A DNA stretch of 64,000 bases from Bacillus sp. J37 (GTDB lineage Bacteria > Bacillota > Bacilli > Bacillales > Bacillaceae). Of this stretch, positions 20,811 to 29,469 are shown in pieces. Numbering within the stretch: position 1 is the stretch's first letter; each line of letters opens with the position of its first letter. Both the position numbers and the translations under genes were made by a program. Below the pieces are notes generated by a model. The model made no database searches. It was not told where the DNA came from and saw only the letters and a program-made list of their open reading frames with translations. The stretch spans positions 62,001 to 126,000 of the forward strand of contig NZ_JAEK01000008.1 of assembly GCF_000518865.1 (NCBI RefSeq). The letters run 5' to 3'.

Positions 20811-21692
20811 TTGCGATTGGCCTATGATCCATCACATTATCGTGATAATACAAATCTAAAAGATACAATTGATGCCGTTGCCAGATTAGGATATGAATAT
20901 GTAGAGTTATCACCACGCAAAGATTTTATTTGGTTTTATGAATATCCAAAGGTTGATAGACAGCTGATTAAAGATTTAAAAAAATATTGTTTAGATGCGG
21001 GTGTTAAAATCTCTTCTGTCCTTCCTGTACAACAATGGTCTTCACCGAATGAGGAAGAACGTCAAGCTGCAGTGAGAAATTGGAAACGCTGTATTGAGAT
21101 CACTTCTGATTTAGGAGTAGATTTAATGAACAGTGAATTTGCTGGAGACAAAAGCCGGCCGGTGGAAAGTGAAGCAGCTTTTGTTAAATCAATGGAAGAG
21201 CTCATGCCACTTTTTGAAAAAGAAGGAATTAACCTTAATTTACAATCCCATCCTAATGATTTTATTGAGTTGAATACAGAAGCTATTCGAATGATTCGTG
21301 CATTTGATAAAGATTGGATCAAGTTAGTCTATTCTGTTGCACATGCTTTCTTTTATGATGATGGTATCGGCGATGTAGAGAAACATTTGGAAGAAGCGGG
21401 GAGTTTGCTTGCTCATGTCCTAATTGCCGACACTCTTAATCATAAAGCAGCATTCGGATTACGTTATATTGTAAATCCTCCGAATGCGAACGTAACCATT
21501 CACCAACACTTGAATCCTGGTGAAGGAGAAATAAACTTTGAAGCACTCTATCGAAAATTAAGAGAAATGAAGTTTGATGGAATTGTAACAAACTCCGTAT
21601 TTGCTTATCCGGATAAACCGGAATGGTCCAATGAACAAACATTGAAGTCTATAAGAGAAGGATTAAATATTAAAGAGGGTTTAAATATTTAA
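20811..21692 (+). CDS. iolH: IolH-like sugar phosphate isomerase/epimerase
   Basis: A 293-residue TIM-barrel protein of the xylose isomerase-like superfamily, similar throughout to Bacillus Iol[59 protein letters not shown] and [20 protein letters not shown]. IolH is part of iol operons but its exact reaction is poorly defined. The start is TTG after AAAAAGGAGAGG. The last residues are a short duplication, [12 protein letters not shown]. It lies 135 bp after iolA and probably shares its promoter. Confidence 0.88.
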   Translation: MRLAYDPSHYRDNTNLKDTIDAVARLGYEYVELSPRKDFIWFYEYPKVDRQLIKDLKKYCLDAGVKISSVLPVQQWSSPNEEERQAAVRNWKRCIEITSDLGVDLMNSEFAGDKSRPVESEAAFVKSMEELMPLFEKEGINLNLQSHPNDFIELNTEAIRMIRAFDKDWIKLVYSVAHAFFYDDGIGDVEKHLEEAGSLLAHVLIADTLNHKAAFGLRYIVNPPNANVTIHQHLNPGEGEINFEALYRKLREMKFDGIVTNSVFAYPDKPEWSNEQTLKSIREGLNIKEGLNI

Positions 21693-21735
21693 TACGTGAA
21701 AAACGTAACAAAATAGGTAATGAGATATGGTGAGA

Positions 21736-21778
21736 AACTTCAATTCCTTGGCTATTTAAGGGATTGGAGTTTTTTGTT
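21736..21778 (+). terminator. Terminator of the iolA-iolH unit
   Basis: A 12-bp stem (AACTTCAATTCC with GGGATTGGAGTT, including G-T pairs) followed by six T. Confidence 0.85.
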
Positions 21779-22104
21779 TATATAGTAAAAACTTCGAATA
21801 ATCTTTTACAGTTTAAAGTGATTCATAATTATGAATTGTCCAAAGAGTCCGAGTCAGATTGAATTTTACAAATATTTCGATCCTAATTTCCAACTAAAGC
21901 TTATTATGTTATGATAATTTTGAGTTTGGAAGACTTTGATATAAAAGCTTATGAAATATTATTCTTTCTTCATATGTAAGCGTTTTCAAAAAAGTTTGAA
22001 TATTTCAGTTTTACAAGAAACCATCGGCATCGAAATGAATAAAATAGAAATAAAAATATAAACAACAAGTAAAAGAAGTAGCTTATATAAAAGGTGGAAT
22101 ATGA
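21779..22104. other. sdaAB upstream region
   Basis: AT-rich leader of about 325 bp. Apart from the cre site at 21975 I see no operator, riboswitch or open frame. Confidence 0.5.
21975..21988. promoter_or_regulatory. cre site upstream of sdaAB
   Basis: TGTAAGCGTTTTCA matches the CcpA consensus TGWNANCGNTNWCA at every position, 117 bp before sdaAB. It suggests carbon catabolite control of serine deamination. Confidence 0.75.
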
Positions 22105-22770
22105 ATGAAGTTTAGATCTGCATTTGATATTATTGGTCCCATTATGATCGGCCCCTCCAGTTCCCATACAGCAGGTGCAGCTAGAATAGGCAGAGTGGCA
22201 AGAACATTGTTCGGAAGAAAACCGAAAAAGGCGGTTATATCATTATATGGGTCTTTCGCGAAAACATATAAAGGCCATGGAACAGATGTTGCGATTGTTG
22301 GTGGTCTACTTGATTTTGACACGTTTGATGAACGGATTCCACAAGCTTTACAAATAGCTCAAAAAGCAGGGATTGAAATAGAATTTATTGTTGAAAATCT
22401 CGTGACTGATCATCCAAATACAGTGAGAATTAATCTGTATGATGATAAAAATCATCAAATGGAAATCGTTGGTGTATCAATTGGTGGAGGGTCCATTGAA
22501 ATTACGGAATTAAATTCATTTCAACTTAAATTGTCAGGAGAATGTCCTGCCGTTTTAGTTGTGCACCAAGATAAATTTGGAGCCATATCCAGTGTTGCAA
22601 ACATTCTGGCAAAATATGAATTAAATATTGGACATATGGAAGTGTCACGGAAAGAAAAAGGTAATATGGCAATGATGGTGATAGAAGTTGATCAAAAAAT
22701 CGAGGATGAGGTATTAAAAGAAATAGAAAAATTGCCAAATATTATTCAAACAATACGAATGGTAGAATAG
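22105..22770 (+). CDS. sdaAB: L-serine dehydratase, beta subunit
   Basis: A 221-residue subunit of the iron-sulfur L-serine deaminase that makes pyruvate and ammonia. The N-terminal half has the conserved IIGPIMIGPSSSHTAGAARIGR and GHGTDVAIVGGLL; the C-terminal 70 residues form an ACT domain (AVLVVHQDKFGAISSVANIL), which in this family stabilises the dimer. AAAGGTGG precedes the ATG. It is 22 bp upstream of sdaAA. Confidence 0.95.
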   Translation: MKFRSAFDIIGPIMIGPSSSHTAGAARIGRVARTLFGRKPKKAVISLYGSFAKTYKGHGTDVAIVGGLLDFDTFDERIPQALQIAQKAGIEIEFIVENLVTDHPNTVRINLYDDKNHQMEIVGVSIGGGSIEITELNSFQLKLSGECPAVLVVHQDKFGAISSVANILAKYELNIGHMEVSRKEKGNMAMMVIEVDQKIEDEVLKEIEKLPNIIQTIRMVE

Positions 22771-22792
22771 ATGGGGCTAAGGAGGTTTATTA

Positions 22793-23662
22793 ATGTTTAG
22801 GAACGTAGCCGAACTTGTAGAGCTGGCAGAAAGCAAACAAGTGAAAACAGCAGAGATTATGATCCAGCAGGAAATTGAGGTTTCGGGTCTTACAAGAGAA
22901 GAAATTATCGAAAAAATGGACAAAAACTTAACGGTCATGGAACAAGCGATTGAACGGGGTCTTAAAGGAGTAGAATCTTTTTCTGGACTAACAGGTGGAG
23001 ATGCTGTATTGTTGCAAAATTATATAAAAAGCGGAAAAACGCTAACTGGCAATCTATTGTTAGATGCAGTGAGTAAGGCAGTTGCGACAAACGAGGTTAA
23101 TGCCGCAATGGGAACAATTTGTGCAACTCCAACTGCCGGTTCCGCTGGAGTTGTTCCAGGGACACTATTTGCAGTAAAAGAAAAATTAAACCCGACACGT
23201 ATGGAAATGATCGAATTCTTATTTACAGCTGCAGCTTTTGGCTTTGTTGTCGCAAATAATGCCTCAATTTCAGGAGCAGCTGGCGGGTGTCAAGCAGAGG
23301 TGGGATCTGCTAGTGGAATGGCAGCTGCTGCAATCGTTGAATTAGCAGGCGGCACACCAGCCCAAGCAGCTGAAGCGATGGCTATTACGTTAAAAAATAT
23401 GCTTGGTTTAGTTTGTGACCCTGTTGCAGGATTAGTGGAAGTACCATGTGTAAAACGTAACGCAATGGGTGCTTCTAACGCACTGACAGCAGCAGATATG
23501 GCATTAGCTGGAATTAAAAGTAAAATCCCGTGTGATGAAGTCATCAATGCGATGTATCTGATTGGCCAAAGAATGCCGCTAGCACATAAAGAAACAGCAG
23601 AAGGTGGTCTCGCTGCGACTCCTACAGGAAAAAGATTAGCAAAAGAAATATTTGGTGAATAA
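22793..23662 (+). CDS. sdaAA: L-serine dehydratase, alpha subunit
   Basis: A 289-residue catalytic subunit carrying an oxygen-labile [4Fe-4S] cluster. The conserved cysteines are visible in GGCQAEVGSASGMAAAA, GLVCDPVAGLVEVPCVKRNA and at the loop near the N-terminal GTICATPTAGSAGVVPG. AAGGAGG precedes the ATG. With sdaAB it forms a two-gene operon closed by a strong terminator. Confidence 0.95.
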   Translation: MFRNVAELVELAESKQVKTAEIMIQQEIEVSGLTREEIIEKMDKNLTVMEQAIERGLKGVESFSGLTGGDAVLLQNYIKSGKTLTGNLLLDAVSKAVATNEVNAAMGTICATPTAGSAGVVPGTLFAVKEKLNPTRMEMIEFLFTAAAFGFVVANNASISGAAGGCQAEVGSASGMAAAAIVELAGGTPAQAAEAMAITLKNMLGLVCDPVAGLVEVPCVKRNAMGASNALTAADMALAGIKSKIPCDEVINAMYLIGQRMPLAHKETAEGGLAATPTGKRLAKEIFGE

Positions 23663-23713
23663 AGTCTCTCAGGTTACGAGATGTTTTAATCAGAATCTAT
23701 TAACATTAAAATG

Positions 23714-23755
23714 TTCTCTCCTTAAAATACATTTCATTGTGGAGAGAATTTTTTT
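23714..23755 (+). terminator. Terminator of sdaAB-sdaAA
   Basis: TTCTCTCC pairs with GGAGAGAA, followed by seven T; the loop is 19 nt and contains a small inner helix. Confidence 0.85.
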
Positions 23756-23874
23756 GTGCTGGAAGTTGTTTCATAGGAGGCTTTGTATAGAACGACAATA
23801 ACGATTATGATATAACTAGAAAGTAGGTAGTTTCCTAACCTAATAATGTCACTATCTGGTTTGAAAGGATTGAA

Positions 23875-24798
23875 ATGATGGATCAACAAACAATGGGTAA
23901 AGAAAATAAAAATCTGGGAAAACTGTTATGGCAACTAACCCGGCCTCATACATTAACAGCATCCTTTATACCTGTTTTAATCGGAACTGTATCTGCGATG
24001 TTTTATATGAAGGTTGATATTGTTCTGTTTATCGCTATGCTATGTGCATGTCTTTTTCTTCAAATTGCTACAAATTTATTCAATGAATATTATGATTTTA
24101 AACGAGGATTGGATACAGAAGATTCGGTAGGGATTGGTGGCGCAATTGTACGTCATGGTATGAAACCAAGAACTGTACTACAGCTTGCTTTGGGATTATA
24201 TAGTTTGGCGCTACTGTTAGGGATCTATATATGTGCAAGCAGCAGTTGGTGGTTGGCACTGATTGGAATTATTGGTATGGCAATTGGGTACCTTTATACA
24301 GGAGGACCTTTTCCAATCGCGTATACACCCTTTGGTGAACTATTTGCAGGTCTATGCATGGGCTCTTTATTTGTATTAATTTCATTTTTTATTCAAACCA
24401 ACACAATAAATTTGCAAATTACCCTACTATCTATTCCTATTGCTATACTTGTTGGAGCTATTAATCTATCTAATAATATACGTGATATTGAAGAAGATAC
24501 AAAAGGCGGAAGGAAGACTTTAGCTATTTTAATGGGGCACAGAAAAGCGGTCTATTTTCTGGCGCTGTTATTTACTATTTCCTATATATGGATTGCTGGA
24601 TTAGTGATAGTAGGTAATACAAGTCCTTGGCTTTTCCTTGTCTTATTAAGTGTACCGAAGCCAATTCAAGCGGTTAAAGGGTTTTTAGATAATGAGATTC
24701 CAATGAATACGGGTATAGCCATGAAAGCAACTGCGCAAACGAATACGATCTTTGGCTTTCTTCTTTTTATTGGTCTGTTTATTAGCTATTACTTGTAA
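23875..24798 (+). CDS. menA: 1,4-Dihydroxy-2-naphthoate polyprenyltransferase MenA
   Basis: A 307-residue UbiA-family membrane enzyme that attaches the isoprenoid tail in menaquinone synthesis. It has eight to nine hydrophobic helices and the two Asp-rich prenyl-diphosphate/Mg sites: NLFNEYYDFKRGLD near residue 70 and NLSNNIRDIEEDTKGGRKTL near 200-219. TRPHTLTASFIPVLIG is the typical first helix. ATG codons at 23875 and 23878 are both possible. Standing alone, as menA does in Bacillus. Confidence 0.92.
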   Translation: MMDQQTMGKENKNLGKLLWQLTRPHTLTASFIPVLIGTVSAMFYMKVDIVLFIAMLCACLFLQIATNLFNEYYDFKRGLDTEDSVGIGGAIVRHGMKPRTVLQLALGLYSLALLLGIYICASSSWWLALIGIIGMAIGYLYTGGPFPIAYTPFGELFAGLCMGSLFVLISFFIQTNTINLQITLLSIPIAILVGAINLSNNIRDIEEDTKGGRKTLAILMGHRKAVYFLALLFTISYIWIAGLVIVGNTSPWLFLVLLSVPKPIQAVKGFLDNEIPMNTGIAMKATAQTNTIFGFLLFIGLFISYYL

Positions 24799-24852
24799 AA
24801 AATATCTATATGTAACTATCATACAATCATCTTAATATCAAGTCTTAGGAAT

Positions 24853-24907
24853 AAGCCAATTTAGAGGAAGGTAATGAATGCCTTCTATTCTAAATTGGCT
24901 TTTACTT
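24853..24907 (+). terminator. Terminator of menA, related to the dispersed repeat hairpin
   Basis: A 13-bp stem (AAGCCAATTTAGA with TCTAAATTGGCTT) with an inner GAAGG/CCTTC pair, followed by a T-rich tail. The 3' arm GCCTTCTATTCTAAAT is the same as in the repeat at 531-647. Confidence 0.8.
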
Positions 24908-24946
24908 TTAAAAGAAAAGTATTTAAATCTTGATCAAATCTGAAAT

Positions 24947-25582
24947 CTACACAGGCTTAACATATGATAAAAGAATATCCTTTAATATCCTTAACTGTAT
25001 CTCAGGTTTAAAGTCTTCTTCTATATACGTAATAGGAGTTTTGAGTAATACATTGTTACCAAATGTTCCGTATGTATTAATAATGGTTATAATTGTTTCT
25101 TTGATTGGTATGTCTGTACGTAAAGAACCGTCAGATATTCCATCTTCGATAATGGGGAGAAGGGACTGAGTAATTTCTTTTTGAACATCTATATATAACC
25201 CAATGTCTGCTAATGGTTCTTTAACAAATGAGGCATAACTTTCGAACGCTTCACGGAATTTTGAAGCGTTTTTTTCATTTGTTTGATTTAGTAATAAGTA
25301 ATTTAGTAGTTCTTCTAATCGTTCATAGGCTGTTTTTGAAGACTGCACAATTTCATTTAATTGAGTCAACATTCGTTCTAAATTTTGAATAGCAACTGCA
25401 ACAATCAGTTTTTCTTTTTTAGGAAAATATCTAAACAAGGTGGCAATCCCTATTCCTTCTGCCAAGGCTATATCCTGCATCTGAACAGCGTCTATACCAC
25501 TTTCCAGAAACAAATGCTCTGCTGTCAAAACTATACTTTTGTATCGTGACATTTTCTTATGTTGTCGTATTCCTTCTTGCAT
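24947..25582 (-). CDS. TetR/AcrR-family transcriptional regulator
   Basis: A 211-residue regulator: N-terminal TetR helix-turn-helix at about 11-58 (AEHLFLESGIDAVQMQDIALAEGIGIATLFRYFPKKE, in which recognition helix residues are GIATLFRYF), then an all-helical ligand domain with no recognisable ligand class. It starts at an ATG behind GAGGAGG and is divergent from the spo0E-like/SDR genes. The 27-bp palindrome between them is its probable operator. The regulated genes are most likely the SDR pair. Confidence 0.88.
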   Translation of the reverse strand: MQEGIRQHKKMSRYKSIVLTAEHLFLESGIDAVQMQDIALAEGIGIATLFRYFPKKEKLIVAVAIQNLERMLTQLNEIVQSSKTAYERLEELLNYLLLNQTNEKNASKFREAFESYASFVKEPLADIGLYIDVQKEITQSLLPIIEDGISDGSLRTDIPIKETIITIINTYGTFGNNVLLKTPITYIEEDFKPEIQLRILKDILLSYVKPV

Positions 25583-25661
25583 AGTACAACCTCCTCTATA
25601 TGAGAATTATACCCTAGTTTCAAATTGAAGTTGCAAGGATTGGAAAATGGCGTTACAATTT

Positions 25662-25688
25662 AAATATGATAGTTAAACTATCATATTT
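25662..25688. promoter_or_regulatory. 27-bp palindrome, probable TetR operator
   Basis: AAATATGATAGTT and its exact complement AACTATCATATTT flank a single central A: 13-bp perfect arms. A possible -10 element TATGAT lies inside it, so bound repressor would block transcription toward 25759. Confidence 0.8.
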
Positions 25689-25758
25689 TACAAAAAAGAG
25701 GTGTAGAACTGTGAAAGAACGTGGCAGCTAGTCACTTTCTATAAAGGGTGGAAGTTTC

Positions 25759-26004
25759 ATGCACAAGATTCCAAATAAAAATGAGAGTATTGTAGAAAGT
25801 AAAGCTTACCTTAGTCAATACGGTGTATCGATTCAAGTAAACAAGGATCCAACTAATATAAATGATTTGTTGGATAAAATAGAGTTGACTAGATTTGCTT
25901 TAATGAAGACGGTTCAATCCTATGGATATAATGATGAAAAAACAATTAGAATTAGCCATAATTTAGATCAATTAATACTTGAATTCCAGAAGTATCATTC
26001 TTAG
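25759..26004 (+). CDS. Spo0E-family aspartyl-phosphate phosphatase-like protein
   Basis: An 81-residue helical protein. Residues 37-75 match the Spo0E-like pattern (LLDKIELTRFALMKT, YGYNDEKTIRISHNLDQLI), two helices that in Spo0E, YisI and YnzD dephosphorylate Spo0A~P. The family core S(Q/H)xLDxLI is present. The first 35 residues are a variable extension. GGGTGG precedes the ATG. It lies between the TetR operator and two SDR genes; only 40 bp separate it from the first SDR, so cotranscription is likely. A role in delaying sporulation is inference from the family. Confidence 0.8.
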   Translation: MHKIPNKNESIVESKAYLSQYGVSIQVNKDPTNINDLLDKIELTRFALMKTVQSYGYNDEKTIRISHNLDQLILEFQKYHS

Positions 26005-26044
26005 AAAAAACAGGCATGAAGAAATAGGAGAAGGTGGTTGAAAA

Positions 26045-26857
26045 ATGACTAGAGTCGAAGGGAAAGTTGCTCTTGTAACAGGAGGAGCATCAGGAATTGG
26101 TTTATCTAGTGCAAGACTTTTAGCAAAAGAAGGTGCAAAAGTCGTGATCGGCGACTACAATCTCGAGGGAGCAAAAGAAGCTGCTAAAGAAATTGAAAAA
26201 AGTGGAGGAACGGCATCTGCTATTTTTCTAGATGTATCTATAGAAGAGTCTATTAAAGAAGCAATAGAATATACGGTTAATACGTATGGCAAAATCAATG
26301 TGTTGTTTAATAATGTGGGTTTAACAAACTTACAAAAAGATTTAGATGTTGTGAATATAGATTTAAATGAATGGGACCGTTTGATGAATATTAACACGAA
26401 GAGTGTTTTATTAGGTAGTCGTTACGCAATTCCTTATATGAAAGGAGCAGGAGGCGGCTCTATTATTAACACAACTTCAATGGCCGGTTTTGCATCTGAT
26501 GCCATAAGAACTGCTTACGGTGCATCAAAAGCAGCGGTTGTAAGTTTAACTTCTTATATTGCAACGCAATATGGAAAAGATGGGATACGTTGTAATGCAG
26601 TAGCTCCCGGGCTTATTTTGACTCCTGCAGCTAAAAACAATTTACCTAAGGAAGTACAAGACATCTTCTTGAAATTCAATGCACTTCCTTATAATGGTGA
26701 GCCTGATGATATCGGGTATACAGTATTGTTTTTAGCATCAGATGAATCGAAGTATATAACTGGTCAAACCATTAAAGTAGAAGGTGGACATTATATCGCC
26801 AACCCTTCTATTGAGGACTTTATTGAATTTACGAGGAAGGCACAACAAGCCAATTAG
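26045..26857 (+). CDS. SDR-family oxidoreductase
   Basis: A 270-residue classical short-chain dehydrogenase/reductase. The cofactor motif is TGGASGIG at 13-20, followed by NNVG near 90, catalytic Ser in NTTSMAG near 143-149, YGASK near 156-160 and a C-terminal GQTIKVEGGHYIA. The Asp after the second strand (IGDYN) suggests NAD preference. The substrate cannot be deduced. It is followed by a second, broken SDR and preceded by the spo0E-like gene, all under the TetR palindrome. Confidence 0.88.
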   Translation: MTRVEGKVALVTGGASGIGLSSARLLAKEGAKVVIGDYNLEGAKEAAKEIEKSGGTASAIFLDVSIEESIKEAIEYTVNTYGKINVLFNNVGLTNLQKDLDVVNIDLNEWDRLMNINTKSVLLGSRYAIPYMKGAGGGSIINTTSMAGFASDAIRTAYGASKAAVVSLTSYIATQYGKDGIRCNAVAPGLILTPAAKNNLPKEVQDIFLKFNALPYNGEPDDIGYTVLFLASDESKYITGQTIKVEGGHYIANPSIEDFIEFTRKAQQAN

Positions 26858-26955
26858 TAAAGGAACATACATTTTGTGTTTGTCTCTGGTCCCAACAATG
26901 ATGGGAAGGAATTCATTAATTAAATTCAATTCAATTAATATGGAGGTGGCCAATA

Positions 26956-27690
26956 ATGGGCCGTTTAGAAAATAAAGTAGCGATTGTAACAGGAGGGGCA
27001 TCAGGTATTGGTGAACAAATAGTGGACTTGTTCTGTAAAGAAGGTGCCATTGTTATCGCGGCAGATATTAATGAGGAAGCACTTAAGAAAGCAGAACAGA
27101 AAGAAAACGTGTATGGTATAAAACTAAACGTAGCATCAGATGAGGAATGGGAAAACGTTGCAAAAGAAGTGAAGGATCGCTTTGGAAAAATCGATGTGTT
27201 AGTAAATAATGCAGGTATTTCCTCGGAGAAAACATATAAGGATATTAATTTAGAAGATTGGCAAAAAATGCTTGCGATCAATGGCTTTGGCCCATTTGCA
27301 GGGATTAAACATGTAGCACCATATATGGCTGAACAAAAGAGTGGTTCAATTGTTAATATTCTTCTTATACAGCGCAAATCGGACAAGGATTTAACCATTA
27401 TTCTGCTTCTAAAGGAGCTGTACGTGCCCTTTCAAAAGCAGCTGCAACACAATTTGGAAAAAGTGGTGTAAGAGTAAATACTCTTTTTCCAGGTTGTAAT
27501 TGAAACACCAATGACTCAAGCTTTGACTCAATATCAAGAATTATTGAATCAACTCATACAGGCAACTCCACTTCAACGATTAGGAATGCCTCAAGATATA
27601 GCAAAAGCAGCTTTATTCTTAGCTTCAGAAGAATCATCCTATATTACAGGTGCTGAAATTGTGATTGATGGCGGATTCTCAGCTCAATAA
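26956..27690 (+). pseudogene. Frameshifted SDR-family oxidoreductase
   Basis: The frame starting at 26956 encodes a classical SDR (TGGASGIGE, NNAGIS) but after SGSIVN at about 27360 the homology moves to the +2 frame (SSYTAQIGQGFNHYSASKGAVRAL split over it), as if one T were missing from an ATTTCTTCT run. At about 27494 an extra T in CCAGGTTGTAATT brings the frame back ([13 protein letters not shown] ... [12 protein letters not shown]). The two shifts cancel, so the stop at 27688-27690 is in the original frame. The catalytic Tyr-Lys (YSASK) lies in the shifted part, so the product is inactive unless these are sequencing errors. Expected intact length is 244 residues. Confidence 0.85.
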
Positions 27691-27713
27691 AATAAGAAAA
27701 GGTTTTTTATAGA

Positions 27714-27746
27714 AGACAATGTCAGCTAAAGGGACATTGTCTTTTT
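27714..27746 (+). terminator. Terminator after the SDR genes
   Basis: AGACAATGTC pairs with GACATTGTCT, followed by a T run. Confidence 0.88.
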
Positions 27747-27952
27747 GTATTTTCTATCAATTTGTGTATTTATTATCTTGGTGTTTTCTCATAGATTGTA
27801 TCTTTTGAAAAAAGTATGAACTCTATAGCGAAATGGAACGAACCGATATTTAAATTAACTTTCTTTAAAAAAACATAAAATATGCTAAAACTGCCATCAC
27901 TATTTATACTGATAATCGGATTGTCTGGATTCGAAATAAAATATAGCATTTT

Positions 27953-27992
27953 ATATTAAGGGTTAGTATAATTAGTATTAACAATATACTAA
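27953..27992. promoter_or_regulatory. Operator cluster of the GntR/LacI-type regulator (autoregulation)
   Basis: Half-sites TTAGTAT at 27963 and 27972 and ATACTAA at 27986-27992, plus ATATTAA at 27953, lie just before the regulator's ribosome binding site. The same half-sites form palindromes before the GH2 operon. Confidence 0.7.
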
Positions 27993-28004
27993 GGGTGAGT
28001 TAAA

Positions 28005-29084
28005 ATAAAAAATGAACCACTATACCAACAAATTAAAAATAGAATTAAAGAGCAAATCCAATCCGGTAAGCTGCGTGTAGGTGACAGAGTACCATCTGAA
28101 AAAGAATTAACGGAAGAATATCATGTGAGCCAAATTACAACAAAAAATGCACTCGCAGGACTCGCAGAAGAGGGAATTGTAGAAAGAATAAAAGGGAAAG
28201 GGACGTTCGTTTGTGAAAGTAGTCTCACAAGCTCAACTAGAAAATCAAAAAAATCAAAAGGATTAATTGGCTTTATTGTTCCTAGTATGAAAACGAAGAT
28301 AGAGCAAGAGTTTGTCAACTATATTGAAAAATATGTTTCGAAAAACGGCTATCATCTAATTATAAAGATTACGAGAGAATCTCAGTTTGAAGAAGCTGAT
28401 GCAATTGAAATGTTCAGGAAGCTGGATGTAAAGGGAATGATCATTTTTCCTACAGAAAAGGAAACCTACAATGAAGCAGTACTAAGGTTATCACTGGATA
28501 AATTCCCTCTGGTCTTAATTGATAGATACATGGAGAATATATTAACTTATAGTGTAACCTCCGAAAATGAATCTGGAACCAATGAGGCGATCTCTTATTT
28601 TTTGGAAAAAGGTCATACAAACATTGGTCTTATTTCACCAATTATTACGAATACTGTTACAGCTGAAAGAGCTAAAGGCTTTGAAAATGCTTTTTTGAAC
28701 AAGGGAACGACTATTAATAAAAACCAATGGCTTACTTTGAATTTTAATGATATTTCAGCTGGTAAAACACCAACACTTATCAAAGAATTTCTTATAAGTA
28801 AATCTGAAATAACAGCAGTATTTACAATGAATGCTGAACTAGCTTTATATACTTATGAAGCCATTAAATCAATTAAAAAAGAAGCATCCAGAGACATTGA
28901 ATTGTTATCATTTGACCCATCGGGAATATCTGGTGTTTCCTTTATACAGCAGAATATTGCTGAATGTAGTAAAAAAACAGTAGACATGCTTTTAGAGCAA
29001 ATTGAGGGTCATTACAGTCCAAAAAGAATATACGTTGCAGTTGATCTAAAAATTGCAAACGATGAAGATGTATTTGAAGGTTAA
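28005..29084 (+). CDS. GntR-type HTH / LacI-type sensor transcriptional regulator (AraR-like)
   Basis: A 359-residue repressor with an N-terminal GntR winged helix (about 1-67: PLYQQIKNRIKEQIQSG, PSEKELTEEYHVS, GIVERIKGKGTFV) and a LacI-like sugar-sensing domain from about 85 (KGLIGFIVPSMKTKIEQEF ... GHTNIGLISP ... FTMNAELALYTYEAI). This is the architecture of AraR. Upstream of codon 1 the frame meets a stop at 27996; the only plausible initiator before the HTH is ATA at 28005, 5 nt after AAGGGTGAG. The next standard start (GTG 28125) would delete half of the HTH. Operators surround its promoter and that of the downstream GH2 genes, so it probably controls them. Confidence 0.82.
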   Translation: MKNEPLYQQIKNRIKEQIQSGKLRVGDRVPSEKELTEEYHVSQITTKNALAGLAEEGIVERIKGKGTFVCESSLTSSTRKSKKSKGLIGFIVPSMKTKIEQEFVNYIEKYVSKNGYHLIIKITRESQFEEADAIEMFRKLDVKGMIIFPTEKETYNEAVLRLSLDKFPLVLIDRYMENILTYSVTSENESGTNEAISYFLEKGHTNIGLISPIITNTVTAERAKGFENAFLNKGTTINKNQWLTLNFNDISAGKTPTLIKEFLISKSEITAVFTMNAELALYTYEAIKSIKKEASRDIELLSFDPSGISGVSFIQQNIAECSKKTVDMLLEQIEGHYSPKRIYVAVDLKIANDEDVFEG

Positions 29085-29120
29085 CAAATATTTTCGGCTA
29101 TTATTAAACATTTAAAGATT

Positions 29121-29172
29121 AAACCGTACATAGTTGGAGCTTTTCTGCAAATGTAATGTACGGTTTTTTTGT
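29121..29172 (+). terminator. Terminator after the AraR-like gene
   Basis: AAACCGTACAT pairs with ATGTACGGTTT, followed by a T run. Confidence 0.88.
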
Positions 29173-29309
29173 GACTTCTCATAGATTCCTTATCTTGATG
29201 CTATTGTAATCCCCCCTTGGAAGTCCCATTTCAAAGGTATTCCTGAACAAAGTGGAAAGTGTTAACAAGATAAAAAAACTTTGGTTAGCTTATAAACTAA
29301 GTATATTTT

Positions 29310-29325
29310 ATACTAAATTTAGTAT
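29310..29325. promoter_or_regulatory. Palindromic operator ATACTAAATTTAGTAT
   Basis: A perfect 16-bp palindrome about 235 bp upstream of the first GH2 gene. Its half-sites also lie before the AraR-like gene. Confidence 0.78.
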
Positions 29326-29358
29326 GTATTATACATGGTTTTTATATTAACATCTTTA

Positions 29359-29372
29359 TGTAAGCGCTTAAC
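29359..29372. promoter_or_regulatory. cre-like site, first glycan operon
   Basis: TGTAAGCGCTTAAC fits the 5' two-thirds of the cre consensus and fails at the last two positions. Confidence 0.45.
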
Positions 29373-29453
29373 GTGTTATATATCTTGAAAAATTTTTATA
29401 AAGATTAAAATTTTCGAAAAAAGGAATCGATTTAGTATATGAGAGTATATTTT

Positions 29454-29469
29454 ATATTAAATTTAGTAT
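29454..29469. promoter_or_regulatory. Palindromic operator ATATTAAATTTAGTAT
   Basis: The second copy, one base from perfect symmetry, 92 bp upstream of the GH2 ATG. The pair is 144 bp apart, suitable for looping. Confidence 0.75.

Noticed and set aside
25681-25731. Mini open frame GTG AAA GAA CGT GGC AGC TAG before the spo0E-like gene
   Set aside because: Only six codons; could be a leader peptide but nothing else supports it.
28012-28014. ATG at 28012 as start of the AraR-like regulator
   Set aside because: It is in a different frame from the HTH coding sequence and runs into unrelated residues.
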